A DNA stretch of 64,000 bases, taken from Dyella sp. RRB7 (GTDB taxonomy: Bacteria > Pseudomonadota > Gammaproteobacteria > Xanthomonadales > Rhodanobacteraceae). The number at the start of each line of letters is the position of its first letter. Position 1 is the stretch's first letter. Made by a program: the position numbers and the translations under genes. The notes under the pieces were generated by a model. It made no database searches and was not told the DNA's origin. It worked only from the letters and a program-made list of their open reading frames with translations. The stretch is taken from assembly GCF_022761115.1 (NCBI RefSeq), contig NZ_JAKWJS010000005.1:186001-250000 (forward strand), written 5' to 3'. Positions 45,111 to 53,819 of the stretch are shown here, piece after piece.

Positions 45111-46892
45111 TCAGGAGGCGACGGCGGTGCGCGGGGGCGCCGCGGCTTGATCCAGCGCCTTGGCGACGCGCTGCTGTTCGGCATGCAACTGCTGCGGCAT
45201 GCGGGCGCCGAAGCTGTGCAGGTAATCGCCGATATCGGCCAGTTCGGCCGTCCAGCCAGCGTGGTCGACATGCAGCAGGGTGTCGACCGTGCGTGGGTCG
45301 AGGGCCAGCTCGTCGAGCTTGAGTTCGCCCTTGGCGGGCACTGTGCCGATCGGCGTCTCGGTGCCGCTGGCGCGGCCTTCGACGCGATCGATCATCCATT
45401 CCAGCACGCGCAGGTTGTCGCCGTAGCCCGGCCACAGGAAGCGGCCATCCTCGCCCTTGCGGAACCAGTTGACGTGGAAGATCTTCGGCAGTTTCGCGCC
45501 CGGCCGGTCAAACGATAGCCAGTGACGGAAATAGTCGCCATAGTGGTAGCCGGCGAACGGCTTCATCGCCATCGAATCGCGGCGCAGCACGCCCACTGCG
45601 CCGGTGGCGGCGGCGGTGGTTTCCGAACCCATGGCGGCACCCACCAGCACGCCGTGCGCCCAGTCGCGCGCCTCGAACACCAGCGGGATCAGCGAGGGGC
45701 GACGGCCGCCGAACACGATGGCGCTGATCGGCACGCCCTGGGCGTCCTCGGCATGCGGCGACCAGGTCGGGCACTGGCTGGCGCTGACGGTGAAGCGGGA
45801 GTTCGGATGGGCCGCCGGACCGTTGGCGGGGTCATACGGACGGCCCTGCCAGTCGGTGACGGGCGACCCTGGCAGGCCTTCCCACCAGGGCTGGTTGTCG
45901 GCCGTGACGGCGACGTTGGTGAAAATGGTGTCGCGCGCGATGCTGGAAAGCGCGTTCGGATTGGTCGCTTCGCTGGTGCCCGGCGCCACGCCGAAGAAAC
46001 CGGCTTCCGGATTGATCGCGTAGAGGCGGCCGTCCGCGCCGGGGCGCATCCAGCAGATGTCGTCGCCCACGGTCCACACCTTCCAGCCGTCCTTGCGGTA
46101 GCCCTCCGGCGGAATCAGCATGGCCAGGTTGGTCTTGCCGCAGGCCGATGGGAACGCGGCGGCGATGTAATGCGTTTCGCCCCGGGGATTCTCGATGCCC
46201 ACGATCAGCATGTGCTCGGCCAGCCAGCCTTCGGACTGGGCCTGGTAGCTGGCGATACGCAGCGCATGGCACTTCTTGCCCAGTAGCGCGTTGCCGCCGT
46301 AGCCGGAGCCATACGACTTGATGGTCAGCTCTTCGGGGAAGTGCATGATGAAGCGGCGCTCCGGGTCCAGCTCGCCGGTGGAGTGCAGGCCCTTCACGAA
46401 GCTGCCTTCGCGCTCGATACGGGCCAGCGCGGCGGCGCCCATGCGGGTCATGGTGCGCATGTTGATCACCACGTACGGGCTGTCGGTGATCTCCACGCCA
46501 CAGCGGGCCAGCGGCGAGTCGATCGGCCCCATGCAGTAGGGGATCACGTACATGGTGCGGCCTTCCATGCAGCCGTCGAACAGCGCATCCATCTTGGCGT
46601 GCGCGTCGGCCGGCGCCATCCAGTGATTATTGGGGCCGGCAGCTTCCTCGTCCCGGGTGCAGACAAAGGTGAGGTGCTCGACGCGGGCCACGTCGGAGGG
46701 GTTCGAGCGGTGCAGGTAGCAGCCCGGATGGGTCTGCTGGTTCAGCTCGATCAGGTCGCCGGTCTGCAGCATCTGCTGCACCAGCTGCCGGTATTCGGCA
46801 TCCGAGCCATTGCACCAATGGATCTGCGCAGGGCGGGTCAGGGCCGCCACTTCGTCAACCCAGCGCTGCAGCGCTTCCAGCTTGCTCGACAT
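45111..46892 (-). CDS. pckG: Phosphoenolpyruvate carboxykinase (GTP)
   Basis: 593 residues, normal for the GTP-dependent enzyme. Kinase-1a P-loop AFPSACGKTNLAM with the GTP-form catalytic Cys, substrate-binding GSGYGGNALLGKKCHALRI, and C-terminal WFRKGEDGRFLWPGYGDNLRVLEW. It converts oxaloacetate to PEP in gluconeogenesis. The ATG at 46892 has GAGGAA upstream. Its location near the fatty-acid module (fadE, TetR regulator) suits growth on lipids or acids. Confidence 0.96.
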   Translation of the reverse strand: MSSKLEALQRWVDEVAALTRPAQIHWCNGSDAEYRQLVQQMLQTGDLIELNQQTHPGCYLHRSNPSDVARVEHLTFVCTRDEEAAGPNNHWMAPADAHAKMDALFDGCMEGRTMYVIPYCMGPIDSPLARCGVEITDSPYVVINMRTMTRMGAAALARIEREGSFVKGLHSTGELDPERRFIMHFPEELTIKSYGSGYGGNALLGKKCHALRIASYQAQSEGWLAEHMLIVGIENPRGETHYIAAAFPSACGKTNLAMLIPPEGYRKDGWKVWTVGDDICWMRPGADGRLYAINPEAGFFGVAPGTSEATNPNALSSIARDTIFTNVAVTADNQPWWEGLPGSPVTDWQGRPYDPANGPAAHPNSRFTVSASQCPTWSPHAEDAQGVPISAIVFGGRRPSLIPLVFEARDWAHGVLVGAAMGSETTAAATGAVGVLRRDSMAMKPFAGYHYGDYFRHWLSFDRPGAKLPKIFHVNWFRKGEDGRFLWPGYGDNLRVLEWMIDRVEGRASGTETPIGTVPAKGELKLDELALDPRTVDTLLHVDHAGWTAELADIGDYLHSFGARMPQQLHAEQQRVAKALDQAAAPPRTAVAS

Positions 46893-47135
46893 CGCGTTCC
46901 TCACTCTGGTCTTAGGCCAAAAAAGAGCGAAAACGGTAACTTGCGATGACTGGCATGGCAAGGCGAGGTGCAGCAAAAGGCAACTGGGCGCACCCCTAAA
47001 ACACCGCTCCGGCCGGCAGTTAGGCAGGAACGTGCAGACCACTTCGGGAAGTGGACTGCCAGAGGCGTTGGGCCATAGAAAACGCCACCCGAAGGTAGCG
47101 TTCTTTGTAGTGGAAATTCCTGCTGTGGCCTGGGC

Positions 47136-47714
47136 TTAGGCTGGGGTAAGGGTGCGGATCATGTGCTCGACGTAGGCGTCGAACTCATCATGACTGATCC
47201 GCGGCAGGCCCAGGGTGAAGTTGAGCTGCAGGAAGCCGACGTACGCGGCATAGGTGAGGCGGGCGCGATTGAGCGCCTCTTCGGGCGGCAGGCCGGCCTC
47301 GCGGTAAATATTGGTGAGGAACTCCATGCGCCGCTGGGACACCCGGGCCATCACCGGTACCACCTGCGGGTGGTCCAGTGCCTTGAGCAGGGCGGCGTAG
47401 ACGCGATGGGGTGCCAACTCGTGGGCCACGCGGCGGAACAGTTCCGGCAGGCGTGCGCGCGGATCGGGCATGGCCTCGATCTGCTCGATGACTTCGCGCT
47501 CGCCGTATTGCTCCCAGCGTTCCAGCGAGGCTTGCAGCAGCGCTTCGCGGGTACGGAAATGCCAGTAGAAGCTGCCCTTGGTCACGCCCAGTTGGCGCGC
47601 CAGGGCCTCGACGGCGAGGGCGCCTACACCCTGGTCGGCGATCAGCTTGAGAGCGGCGTCTTCCCAATCTTCAGCGGAAAGTCGGGTGCGTTCGGGTTTG
47701 GCGCTTGCATTCAT
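47136..47714 (-). CDS. TetR-family regulator, probable repressor of fatty-acid module
   Basis: 192 residues. N-terminal helix-turn-helix DAALKLIADQGVGALAVEALARQLGVTKGSFYWHFRTREALL, then an all-helical ligand domain. It is divergent from the hydrolase-fadE-hotdog genes, so it most likely represses them and itself, with an acyl-CoA or similar ligand as inducer. A candidate operator lies in the shared 121-bp region. The ATG at 47714 gives the normal start; an in-frame ATG exists upstream only as a poor match. Confidence 0.88.
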   Translation of the reverse strand: MNASAKPERTRLSAEDWEDAALKLIADQGVGALAVEALARQLGVTKGSFYWHFRTREALLQASLERWEQYGEREVIEQIEAMPDPRARLPELFRRVAHELAPHRVYAALLKALDHPQVVPVMARVSQRRMEFLTNIYREAGLPPEEALNRARLTYAAYVGFLQLNFTLGLPRISHDEFDAYVEHMIRTLTPA

Positions 47715-47798
47715 GGATGCATGGTAGCCCCAGTCGGCGGGTTTGCAATTGGCGGCGGGGCAAGTCGTTGAATTGGCGCGGTCATGCGGCGGCGCATA

Positions 47799-47839
47799 TT
47801 GACGTGGCCATTTGTCGCGATCCATACTCGTGCGTATGG
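47799..47839 (+). promoter_or_regulatory. Putative promoter and TetR operator, hydrolase gene
   Basis: ttgacg (47799-47804) and catact (47823-47828) are 18 bp apart and resemble a sigma-70 promoter. The palindrome ccatactcgtgcgtatgg (47822-47839) covers the -10 box and the next start codon. Transcription from here would begin at about the ATG at 47836, so the mRNA could be leaderless. Confidence 0.5.
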
Positions 47840-48726
47840 TATCCGCATCGCCCATTGAGAAGACCGTGTCCCGCGTCACCGCCGCCGATGGCCTGGAGCT
47901 GGCGGTCGAGGTGCGGCATCCCTCCGGCACCCCCACGCTGCTGTTCGCGCATGGCTTCGGCCAGACCCGTGGCGCCTGGCGCGGCACGGCGGCGGCGCTG
48001 GCCGCGCAGGGTTATCGCTGCGTCACCTTCGACAGCCGTGGCCATGGCGAAAGCGGACGGGTGGCCGGTGGCGACTATCACATGGAACAGTTCGTCGGCG
48101 ATCTGCGCCTGCTGGCCCATGCGGAGTTGAGCAAGCCGATCCTGGTGGGCGCCTCGATGGGCGGCCTGCTGGGACTGGTGGTGGCCGGCGAGATCGATCC
48201 ACAAGCGTTCCGCGCGCTGGTGTTGGTGGACATCACGCCGCGCTGGGAAACCAAGGGCGTCGAACGCATCCTCGCCTTCATGCAGGCGCATCCGGATGGC
48301 TTCGCCAGCTACGAGGAGGCGGCCGAGCAGATCGCGGCCTATCTGCCGCATCGCGCGGAGCGCAAGACCGAAGACCAGCTGCGCCCGCTGCTGCGCGAAG
48401 GCGCCGACGGTCGTCTGCGCTGGCACTGGGACCCGGCCTTGCTGGGTGGTGTGGTCAGCGAAAGCGAGCGTTACCAGCCGCGCCTGATGGCTGCCGCCGC
48501 CAAGGTGAACGTGCCGGTGCTGCTGCTTTCCGGTGGTCGCAGCGACGTGGTTTCGCGCGATACCGTCGAAGAATTCCTGCGGCTGGTGCCGCATGCCGAG
48601 CATGTCCAATTGCCGCGCGCCACGCACATGGTGGCGGGCGACGCCAACGATGCATTCACCCGCGAGATCGCACGATTCGTGGGCGAGCTTTCCTCACCCG
48701 GTCGCCGTGATGCGGCGGCCGTATGA
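47836..48726 (+). CDS. Alpha/beta-hydrolase
   Basis: 296 residues. Oxyanion FAHGFGQTRGAW, DSRGHGES, nucleophile elbow VGASMGG, and the catalytic His in RATHMVAGD with Asp likely in GGRSDVV. Probably an esterase or lipase-like enzyme that releases substrates for the adjacent acyl-CoA dehydrogenase. No ribosome binding site is seen upstream of the ATG, which fits a leaderless transcript; a TTG eight codons earlier is the other possible start. Confidence 0.82.
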   Translation: MVSASPIEKTVSRVTAADGLELAVEVRHPSGTPTLLFAHGFGQTRGAWRGTAAALAAQGYRCVTFDSRGHGESGRVAGGDYHMEQFVGDLRLLAHAELSKPILVGASMGGLLGLVVAGEIDPQAFRALVLVDITPRWETKGVERILAFMQAHPDGFASYEEAAEQIAAYLPHRAERKTEDQLRPLLREGADGRLRWHWDPALLGGVVSESERYQPRLMAAAAKVNVPVLLLSGGRSDVVSRDTVEEFLRLVPHAEHVQLPRATHMVAGDANDAFTREIARFVGELSSPGRRDAAAV

Positions 48727-48778
48727 GTTTTTTCCCGTGTTCGATCCGCAAAGTCGTCATCCGTAACGAGGTGTTGTG

Positions 48779-51250
48779 ATGTCTGTGATCCTGACCCTGC
48801 TGGCGGCACTCATTGCCACCGGCGCCTGTGCCTACCATCGCAGTAGCCTGCGCACGTGGGCGATCGCCACGGTGGTCACCACCGTCGTGGTCGGCCTGGT
48901 CGCCGGCGCGCCGTGGACCACTTTCATTCTGCTGGTGATCGAGCTGGCGATCGCGGTGCCGTTGCTGTTGCCCGGCTTTCGCCGCAAGCAGATCAGCGCG
49001 CCGCTGTTGAAGATGTTCGCCAAAGTGACGCCGAAGCTGTCCGAGACCGAGCAGACCGCGCTGGAGGCTGGCACGGTGGGCTTCGAAGGCGAGCTGTTCT
49101 CCGGCAAGCCGGACTGGCACGAGTTGCTCAAGCAACCCAAGCCCGAGCTGAGCGTGGAAGAACAGGCCTTCATGGACGGCCCGGTGGAAGAGCTCTGCGG
49201 CATGATCGACGACTGGCAGATCACCCACGAACTGGCCGACCTGCCGCCGGAGGTCTGGGCCTTCGTCAAGAAGCACAAGTTCTTCGGCATGATCATCCCG
49301 AAGCAGTACGGCGGCCTGGGTTTCTCCGCGCTGGCGCATTCGGCGGTGCTGCAGAAGCTGGCCACCATGTCGGCCACGGTAGCTTCCACCGTGGCCGTGC
49401 CCAACTCGCTGGGCCCGGCCGAACTGCTGCTGCACTACGGCAGCGACGAGCAGAAGAACCATTACCTGCCGCGCCTGGCCATCGGCGAGGAGATTCCGTG
49501 TTTTGCGCTCACCGGTCCGTACGCGGGCTCCGATGCCACCTCCATCACCGACTACGGCATCGTGTGCAAGCAGGTGGTCAACGGCGTCGAGACGCTGGGC
49601 ATGAAGCTCACCTTCGACAAGCGCTACATCACGCTGGCGCCGATCGCCACGGTGGTGGGCCTGGCCTTCCGCCTGTATGACCCGGAAAAGCTGTTGGGCG
49701 ACAAGGAAGACCTCGGCATCACGCTGGCGCTGCTGCCGCGTTCGACCCCGGGCCTGGAAATTGGCCGCCGCCACTTCCCGTTGAACGTGCCGTTCCAGAA
49801 CGGTCCGCTGCACGGCAAGGACGTGTTCGTGCCGATGTCGGTGCTGATTGGCGGTCCGCATATGGCCGGCCATGGCTGGCGCATGCTGGTGGAATGCCTG
49901 TCGGTGGGCCGTGCGATTTCGCTGCCGTCCAACGCGACGGGCGGCGTGCGCGCCGCGGTGGCTTCTACTGGTGCGTATGCACGCATGCGCAAGCAGTTCG
50001 GCCTGTCCATCGCCCGTTTCGAGGGCGTGGAAGAGGCATTGGCCCGCATCGGTGGCCTGACCTACGCCACGGCGGCGCTGTCGCGCGCCACCGCAGCGGC
50101 GGTGGATCGCGGCGAGAAGCCGGCGGTGCCGTCGGCCATCGCCAAGTACCACGCGACCGAGTGGGGCCGCGCCGTTGCGGGTGACGCGATGGACGTTCAC
50201 GGCGGCAAGGCTGTACAGCTGGGTCCGAAGAACTATGCCGGCCGTGCGTGGCAGGGCGTGCCTATCGCCATCACGGTGGAAGGCGCCAACATCATGACGC
50301 GCAGCCTGATGATCTTCGGCCAGGGCGCCATCCGCTGCCATCCCTACGTGCTGAAGGAAATGCAGGCGCTGTCGATCGCCGACTACGGTGACCGACTGCG
50401 CACGTTCGATCGCGCGCTGTTCGGCCATATCGGCTTCGGCATTTCCAACGCCGTGCGCAGTTTCACGCTGGGCCTCACCGGTTCGCGCTTCGGCGAGACC
50501 GCGGGCGATGCCTATACGCGCCGCTACTACCGCAAGCTCAACCGCTACTCCGCCGCGCTGGCGCTGTGCGCGGACACTTTCATGGGCGTGCTGGGCGGCA
50601 AGCTGAAGTTCAAGGAAAAACTGTCCGCCCGCCTGGGTGACGTGCTGAGCTACCTGTACATCGCCAGTGCGATGCTCAAGCGCTACGAGGACACCGGCCG
50701 TCCGGAAGCGGATCGTCCGCTGCTGGCCTGGGCGTTCCACGAGTGCGTGTGGCGCATGCAGATGGCGCTGGATGGCGCGATCCGCAATTTCCCCGTGCGT
50801 CCGGTGTCGTGGCTGCTGCGCGTGCTGGTGTTTCCGCTGGGTCGCCGCGAGGTGCCGCCGTCCGATCGCCTGGGTCGTCGCGTTGCCGCGTTGATCACCG
50901 CGCCAGGCGAGGCGCGCGATCGCCTCACCGAGTGGGCCTATCTCACGCCGACCGCCAACAACACCATCGGCCGCATGAACGCGTTGTTGCCTGACGTGAT
51001 CGCCGCCGAGCCGGTGGAGCGCAAGTTCGGCAAGGCGCAGAAGACAGGCCAGTTCAAGTCGCACGACTACAACGGCCAGCTCGCCGAGGCCGTGCAGGCC
51101 GGCGTGATCACTGCGCCGGAAGCCGACCTGCTCAAGCGCGTGCGCGAGGGCGTGTTCGAGTTCATCTCGGTGGACGATTTCGATCCGTCCGAACTGCGTG
51201 CGGCGGTGACGCGGGCCGATCGCAACAAGAAGCTGGCCGACGCGGCCTGA
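48779..51250 (+). CDS. fadE: Acyl-CoA dehydrogenase FadE
   Basis: 823 residues (E. coli FadE 814). Two N-terminal membrane helices (residues ~2-22 and 28-50) anchor it; the acyl-CoA dehydrogenase core follows with PKQYGGLGFSALAHS, FALTGPYAGSDATS, and FEGVEEALARIGG. A C-terminal domain (DUF1974-type) carries RRYYRKLNRYSAALAL and ends EFISVDDFDPSEL. It performs the first oxidation of acyl-CoA and passes electrons to EtfAB and the quinone oxidoreductase, whose genes are all in this window. Good RBS-like aacgagg precedes the ATG. Confidence 0.95.
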   Translation: MSVILTLLAALIATGACAYHRSSLRTWAIATVVTTVVVGLVAGAPWTTFILLVIELAIAVPLLLPGFRRKQISAPLLKMFAKVTPKLSETEQTALEAGTVGFEGELFSGKPDWHELLKQPKPELSVEEQAFMDGPVEELCGMIDDWQITHELADLPPEVWAFVKKHKFFGMIIPKQYGGLGFSALAHSAVLQKLATMSATVASTVAVPNSLGPAELLLHYGSDEQKNHYLPRLAIGEEIPCFALTGPYAGSDATSITDYGIVCKQVVNGVETLGMKLTFDKRYITLAPIATVVGLAFRLYDPEKLLGDKEDLGITLALLPRSTPGLEIGRRHFPLNVPFQNGPLHGKDVFVPMSVLIGGPHMAGHGWRMLVECLSVGRAISLPSNATGGVRAAVASTGAYARMRKQFGLSIARFEGVEEALARIGGLTYATAALSRATAAAVDRGEKPAVPSAIAKYHATEWGRAVAGDAMDVHGGKAVQLGPKNYAGRAWQGVPIAITVEGANIMTRSLMIFGQGAIRCHPYVLKEMQALSIADYGDRLRTFDRALFGHIGFGISNAVRSFTLGLTGSRFGETAGDAYTRRYYRKLNRYSAALALCADTFMGVLGGKLKFKEKLSARLGDVLSYLYIASAMLKRYEDTGRPEADRPLLAWAFHECVWRMQMALDGAIRNFPVRPVSWLLRVLVFPLGRREVPPSDRLGRRVAALITAPGEARDRLTEWAYLTPTANNTIGRMNALLPDVIAAEPVERKFGKAQKTGQFKSHDYNGQLAEAVQAGVITAPEADLLKRVREGVFEFISVDDFDPSELRAAVTRADRNKKLADAA

Positions 51251-51308
51251 TACCCATCGCCATGCCACAAGGGCGGAGCATTCACTCCGCCCGCGCGGGA
51301 GGTTTGCC

Positions 51309-51779
51309 ATGAGCCAGGCGTTGTCGCTCTATCGTCGACTGGCCTCCGTGCCGGGCGGGCGCTGGCTGTATGGCCGGCTGATCTGCTTCAAGGCGCCTTA
51401 CTTCGCCACCATCGCGCCGCGCTTCGTGGCGCTGGAGCCGGGGCGCTGCGAGGTGGATATCCGCGATCGCCGTCGTGTGCACAACCATATCGGCACCGTG
51501 CATGCGATCGCGCTGTGCAACGTGGCCGAACTCAGCGCCGGCATGATGACCGACGTGACGATCCCCGCCGGCATGCGCTGGATTCCCAAGGGCATGTCGG
51601 TGGAATACCTGGCCAAGGCCAAGGGCACCCTGCACGCCGTGGCGACGCCGGAAAACGCCGCGATCGAGGCGGCCAGTGGCTATGCCTGGCCGGTGGTGGT
51701 CAAGGTGCGCAACGATGCGGGCGAGGACGTGTTCCGGGCCCGCATCGATATGTGGGTGTCGCCGCGCGCGAAGGCGTAA
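51309..51779 (+). CDS. DUF4442 hotdog-fold protein, probable thioesterase
   Basis: 156 residues with the hotdog thioesterase pattern: APYFATIAPRFVALEPGRCEVDI, RRRVHNHIGTVHAIALCNVAELSAGM, and IPKGMSVEYLAKAKGTL. It would hydrolyse an acyl-CoA. It follows fadE by 58 bp, with a strong ribosome binding site (gggagg) and a short hairpin (51271-51292) in the gap, so it is likely in the same TetR-controlled transcript. Confidence 0.82.
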   Translation: MSQALSLYRRLASVPGGRWLYGRLICFKAPYFATIAPRFVALEPGRCEVDIRDRRRVHNHIGTVHAIALCNVAELSAGMMTDVTIPAGMRWIPKGMSVEYLAKAKGTLHAVATPENAAIEAASGYAWPVVVKVRNDAGEDVFRARIDMWVSPRAKA

Positions 51780-51833
51780 CGCTGACGCCACACCCCTCCC
51801 CAGTCTTCCCCTGGCAAGCAGGGGAGGGAGGAC

Positions 51834-53435
51834 TTAGAGCTCGACCGACGTCGCGTGCTCGCGCGTGGCCGAGAAGCGCACCTGCGGCCAGCGCTCCTGC
51901 GCCAGCTGCAGGTTCACGCGCGAGGGCGCGAGATAGACCAGCTCGCCAGCCGCATCGATGCCAAGGTTCATCGCGTTCTTCTCGCGGAATTCCTCCAGCT
52001 TCTTGGCGTCGTCGCAATGGATCCAGCGTGCGGTGGCCACGGTGACCGGTTCGAAGCTGGCGTCCACCCCGTATTCGTCCTTGAGGCGGTAGGCCACCAC
52101 GTCGAACTGCAGCACGCCGACCGCGCCGAGCACCAGGTCGTTGCTCATCAGCGGGCGGAAGAACTGGGTGGCGCCTTCCTCGGACAGCTGGGCCAGGCCC
52201 TTCTGCAGCGCCTTCATCTTCAGCGGGTCGCGCAGGCGGGCGCGGCGGAACAACTCAGGCGCGAAGTTGGGGATGCCGGTGAAGCTCACCAGTTCGCCTT
52301 CGGTGAAAGTGTCGCCGATGCCGATGGTGCCGTGGTTGTGCAGGCCGATCACGTCGCCGGGGTATGCGCTTTCCACGATCTCGCGATCGCTGGCCATGAA
52401 GGTCAGTGCGTTGGCGATGCGCACGTCCTTGCCGGTACGCGTCTGGATCATCTTCATGCCGGCGGTATAGGTGCCCGAGCACACGCGCATGAAGGCGATG
52501 CGGTCGCGATGCGCCGGGTCCATGTTGGCCTGGATCTTGAACACGAAGCCGGTGAGCTTTTCTTCCTCGGGCTTCACCTCGCGGGTGAGCGTGGCGCGCG
52601 GGCGCGGGGCGGGCGCGTGTTCCACGAAGAAGTCCAGCAGCAGCTGCACGCCGAAGTTGTTCACCGCCGAACCGAAGAACACCGGGGTGAGTTTGCCCGC
52701 GAGGTACTGCTCGATATCGAACGGATGCGAGGCGCCCTGCACCAGTTCCAGTTCGTCGCGCAGCTCGGCCAGCGCCTCGGCGCCGATCTTCTCGGCCAGG
52801 CCCGGGGCATCCAGGCTCTTGAAGATGGTCGAATCCTGGCGCGTGAAATTCTTGCCCTGCTCGAACACATGCACTTCGTCCAGCAGCAGGTGGTACACAC
52901 CCTTGAGGCGCTTGCCCATGCCGATCGGCCAGGTGAGCGGGGCGCAGGCGATGCCCAGCACCGACTCCACTTCGTCCAGCAGTTCGATCGGCGAGCGGCC
53001 CTCGCGGTCGAGCTTGTTGATGAAGGTCATGATGGGCGTGTCGCGCAGGCGGCACACCTCCATCAGCTTGATGGTGCGTTCCTCCACGCCCTTGGCGCAG
53101 TCGATCACCATCAGCGCCGAGTCCACCGCGGTGAGCACGCGGTAGGTGTCTTCGGAGAAGTCCGCGTGGCCGGGGGTGTCGAGCAGGTTGACGATGCGGC
53201 CCTCGTAGGGGAACTGCATCACCGACGAGGTGACCGAGATGCCACGCTCCTTTTCCAGCGCCATCCAGTCGGAGGTGGCGTGGCGGGCTGCCTTGCGGCC
53301 CTTCACCGAGCCGGCCATCTGGATCGCGCCGCCGAACAGCAGCAGCTTTTCGGTCAGCGTGGTCTTGCCCGCGTCAGGGTGGCTGACGATGGCGAAGGTG
53401 CGGCGGCGGCGGGTTTCGGCGAGATGCGTGGACAT
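51834..53435 (-). CDS. prfC: Peptide chain release factor 3
   Basis: 533 residues. GTPase motifs G1 [12 protein letters not shown]3 [13 protein letters not shown]4 [10 protein letters not shown]; also the RF3-specific [25 protein letters not shown]. It releases RF1/RF2 from the ribosome after termination. Length normal. A long open frame on the opposite strand is a coding shadow. Confidence 0.97.
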   Translation of the reverse strand: MSTHLAETRRRRTFAIVSHPDAGKTTLTEKLLLFGGAIQMAGSVKGRKAARHATSDWMALEKERGISVTSSVMQFPYEGRIVNLLDTPGHADFSEDTYRVLTAVDSALMVIDCAKGVEERTIKLMEVCRLRDTPIMTFINKLDREGRSPIELLDEVESVLGIACAPLTWPIGMGKRLKGVYHLLLDEVHVFEQGKNFTRQDSTIFKSLDAPGLAEKIGAEALAELRDELELVQGASHPFDIEQYLAGKLTPVFFGSAVNNFGVQLLLDFFVEHAPAPRPRATLTREVKPEEEKLTGFVFKIQANMDPAHRDRIAFMRVCSGTYTAGMKMIQTRTGKDVRIANALTFMASDREIVESAYPGDVIGLHNHGTIGIGDTFTEGELVSFTGIPNFAPELFRRARLRDPLKMKALQKGLAQLSEEGATQFFRPLMSNDLVLGAVGVLQFDVVAYRLKDEYGVDASFEPVTVATARWIHCDDAKKLEEFREKNAMNLGIDAAGELVYLAPSRVNLQLAQERWPQVRFSATREHATSVEL

Positions 53436-53764
53436 GGCGGGGTATCAGGCTTGCGAACCCGACATTGTACCAAGGGTTGGGGCAGGGGCGGCCTGGGCTT
53501 CCTGGCCATCCCGCCGGGGCACCCTTTTACGCGGGATGTGGCCTGGCTGCGGGTTTTCCGGTGGTCCGTGGAGGCGTGCCGAGGGTGGAGATGCTCCCGC
53601 GGTGCCCTCGCCCAAGGCTGCCAGCCGGGGTGGTTGTGAATGCCGGGCCGGCCGAGTCGGAGGCTGGCGCCGTTATGTCATAAACATCATGTTGGTATGA
53701 CGAAAAGCTTTGAGTGATCCGAAAATGACCGTGATATGGTCCTTGTCATGGCATCTGTTGCCAT
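53436..53764. other. Intergenic region between prfC and the TonB receptor
   Basis: No credible gene. GC-rich near prfC, then AT-rich after about 53680. It leads to the putative MetJ operator and the receptor promoter. A ttgcca at 53758-53763 could be a -35 box, but the -10 is unclear. Confidence 0.5.
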
Positions 53765-53788
53765 CGATGTCTTTACGTTTAGACATCC
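53765..53788 (+). promoter_or_regulatory. Putative MetJ operator, three boxes, upstream of TonB receptor
   Basis: Three abutting octamers: cgatgtct (6 of 8), ttacgttt (5 of 8), agacatcc (6 of 8) against AGACGTCT. The same bases form a larger palindrome, gatgtct-N8-agacatc (53766-53787). The octamers in phase on either side score 1 and 3. The site is 31 bp before the receptor start. Confidence 0.65.
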
Positions 53789-53819
53789 AAATCATTCATT
53801 TAAATGAGCGGGGTGGTGG

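Noticed and set aside
51855-53639. 594-codon frame opposite prfC
   Set aside because: prfC is fully conserved on the other strand. The opposite product is His/Gln/Gly-rich without any domain.
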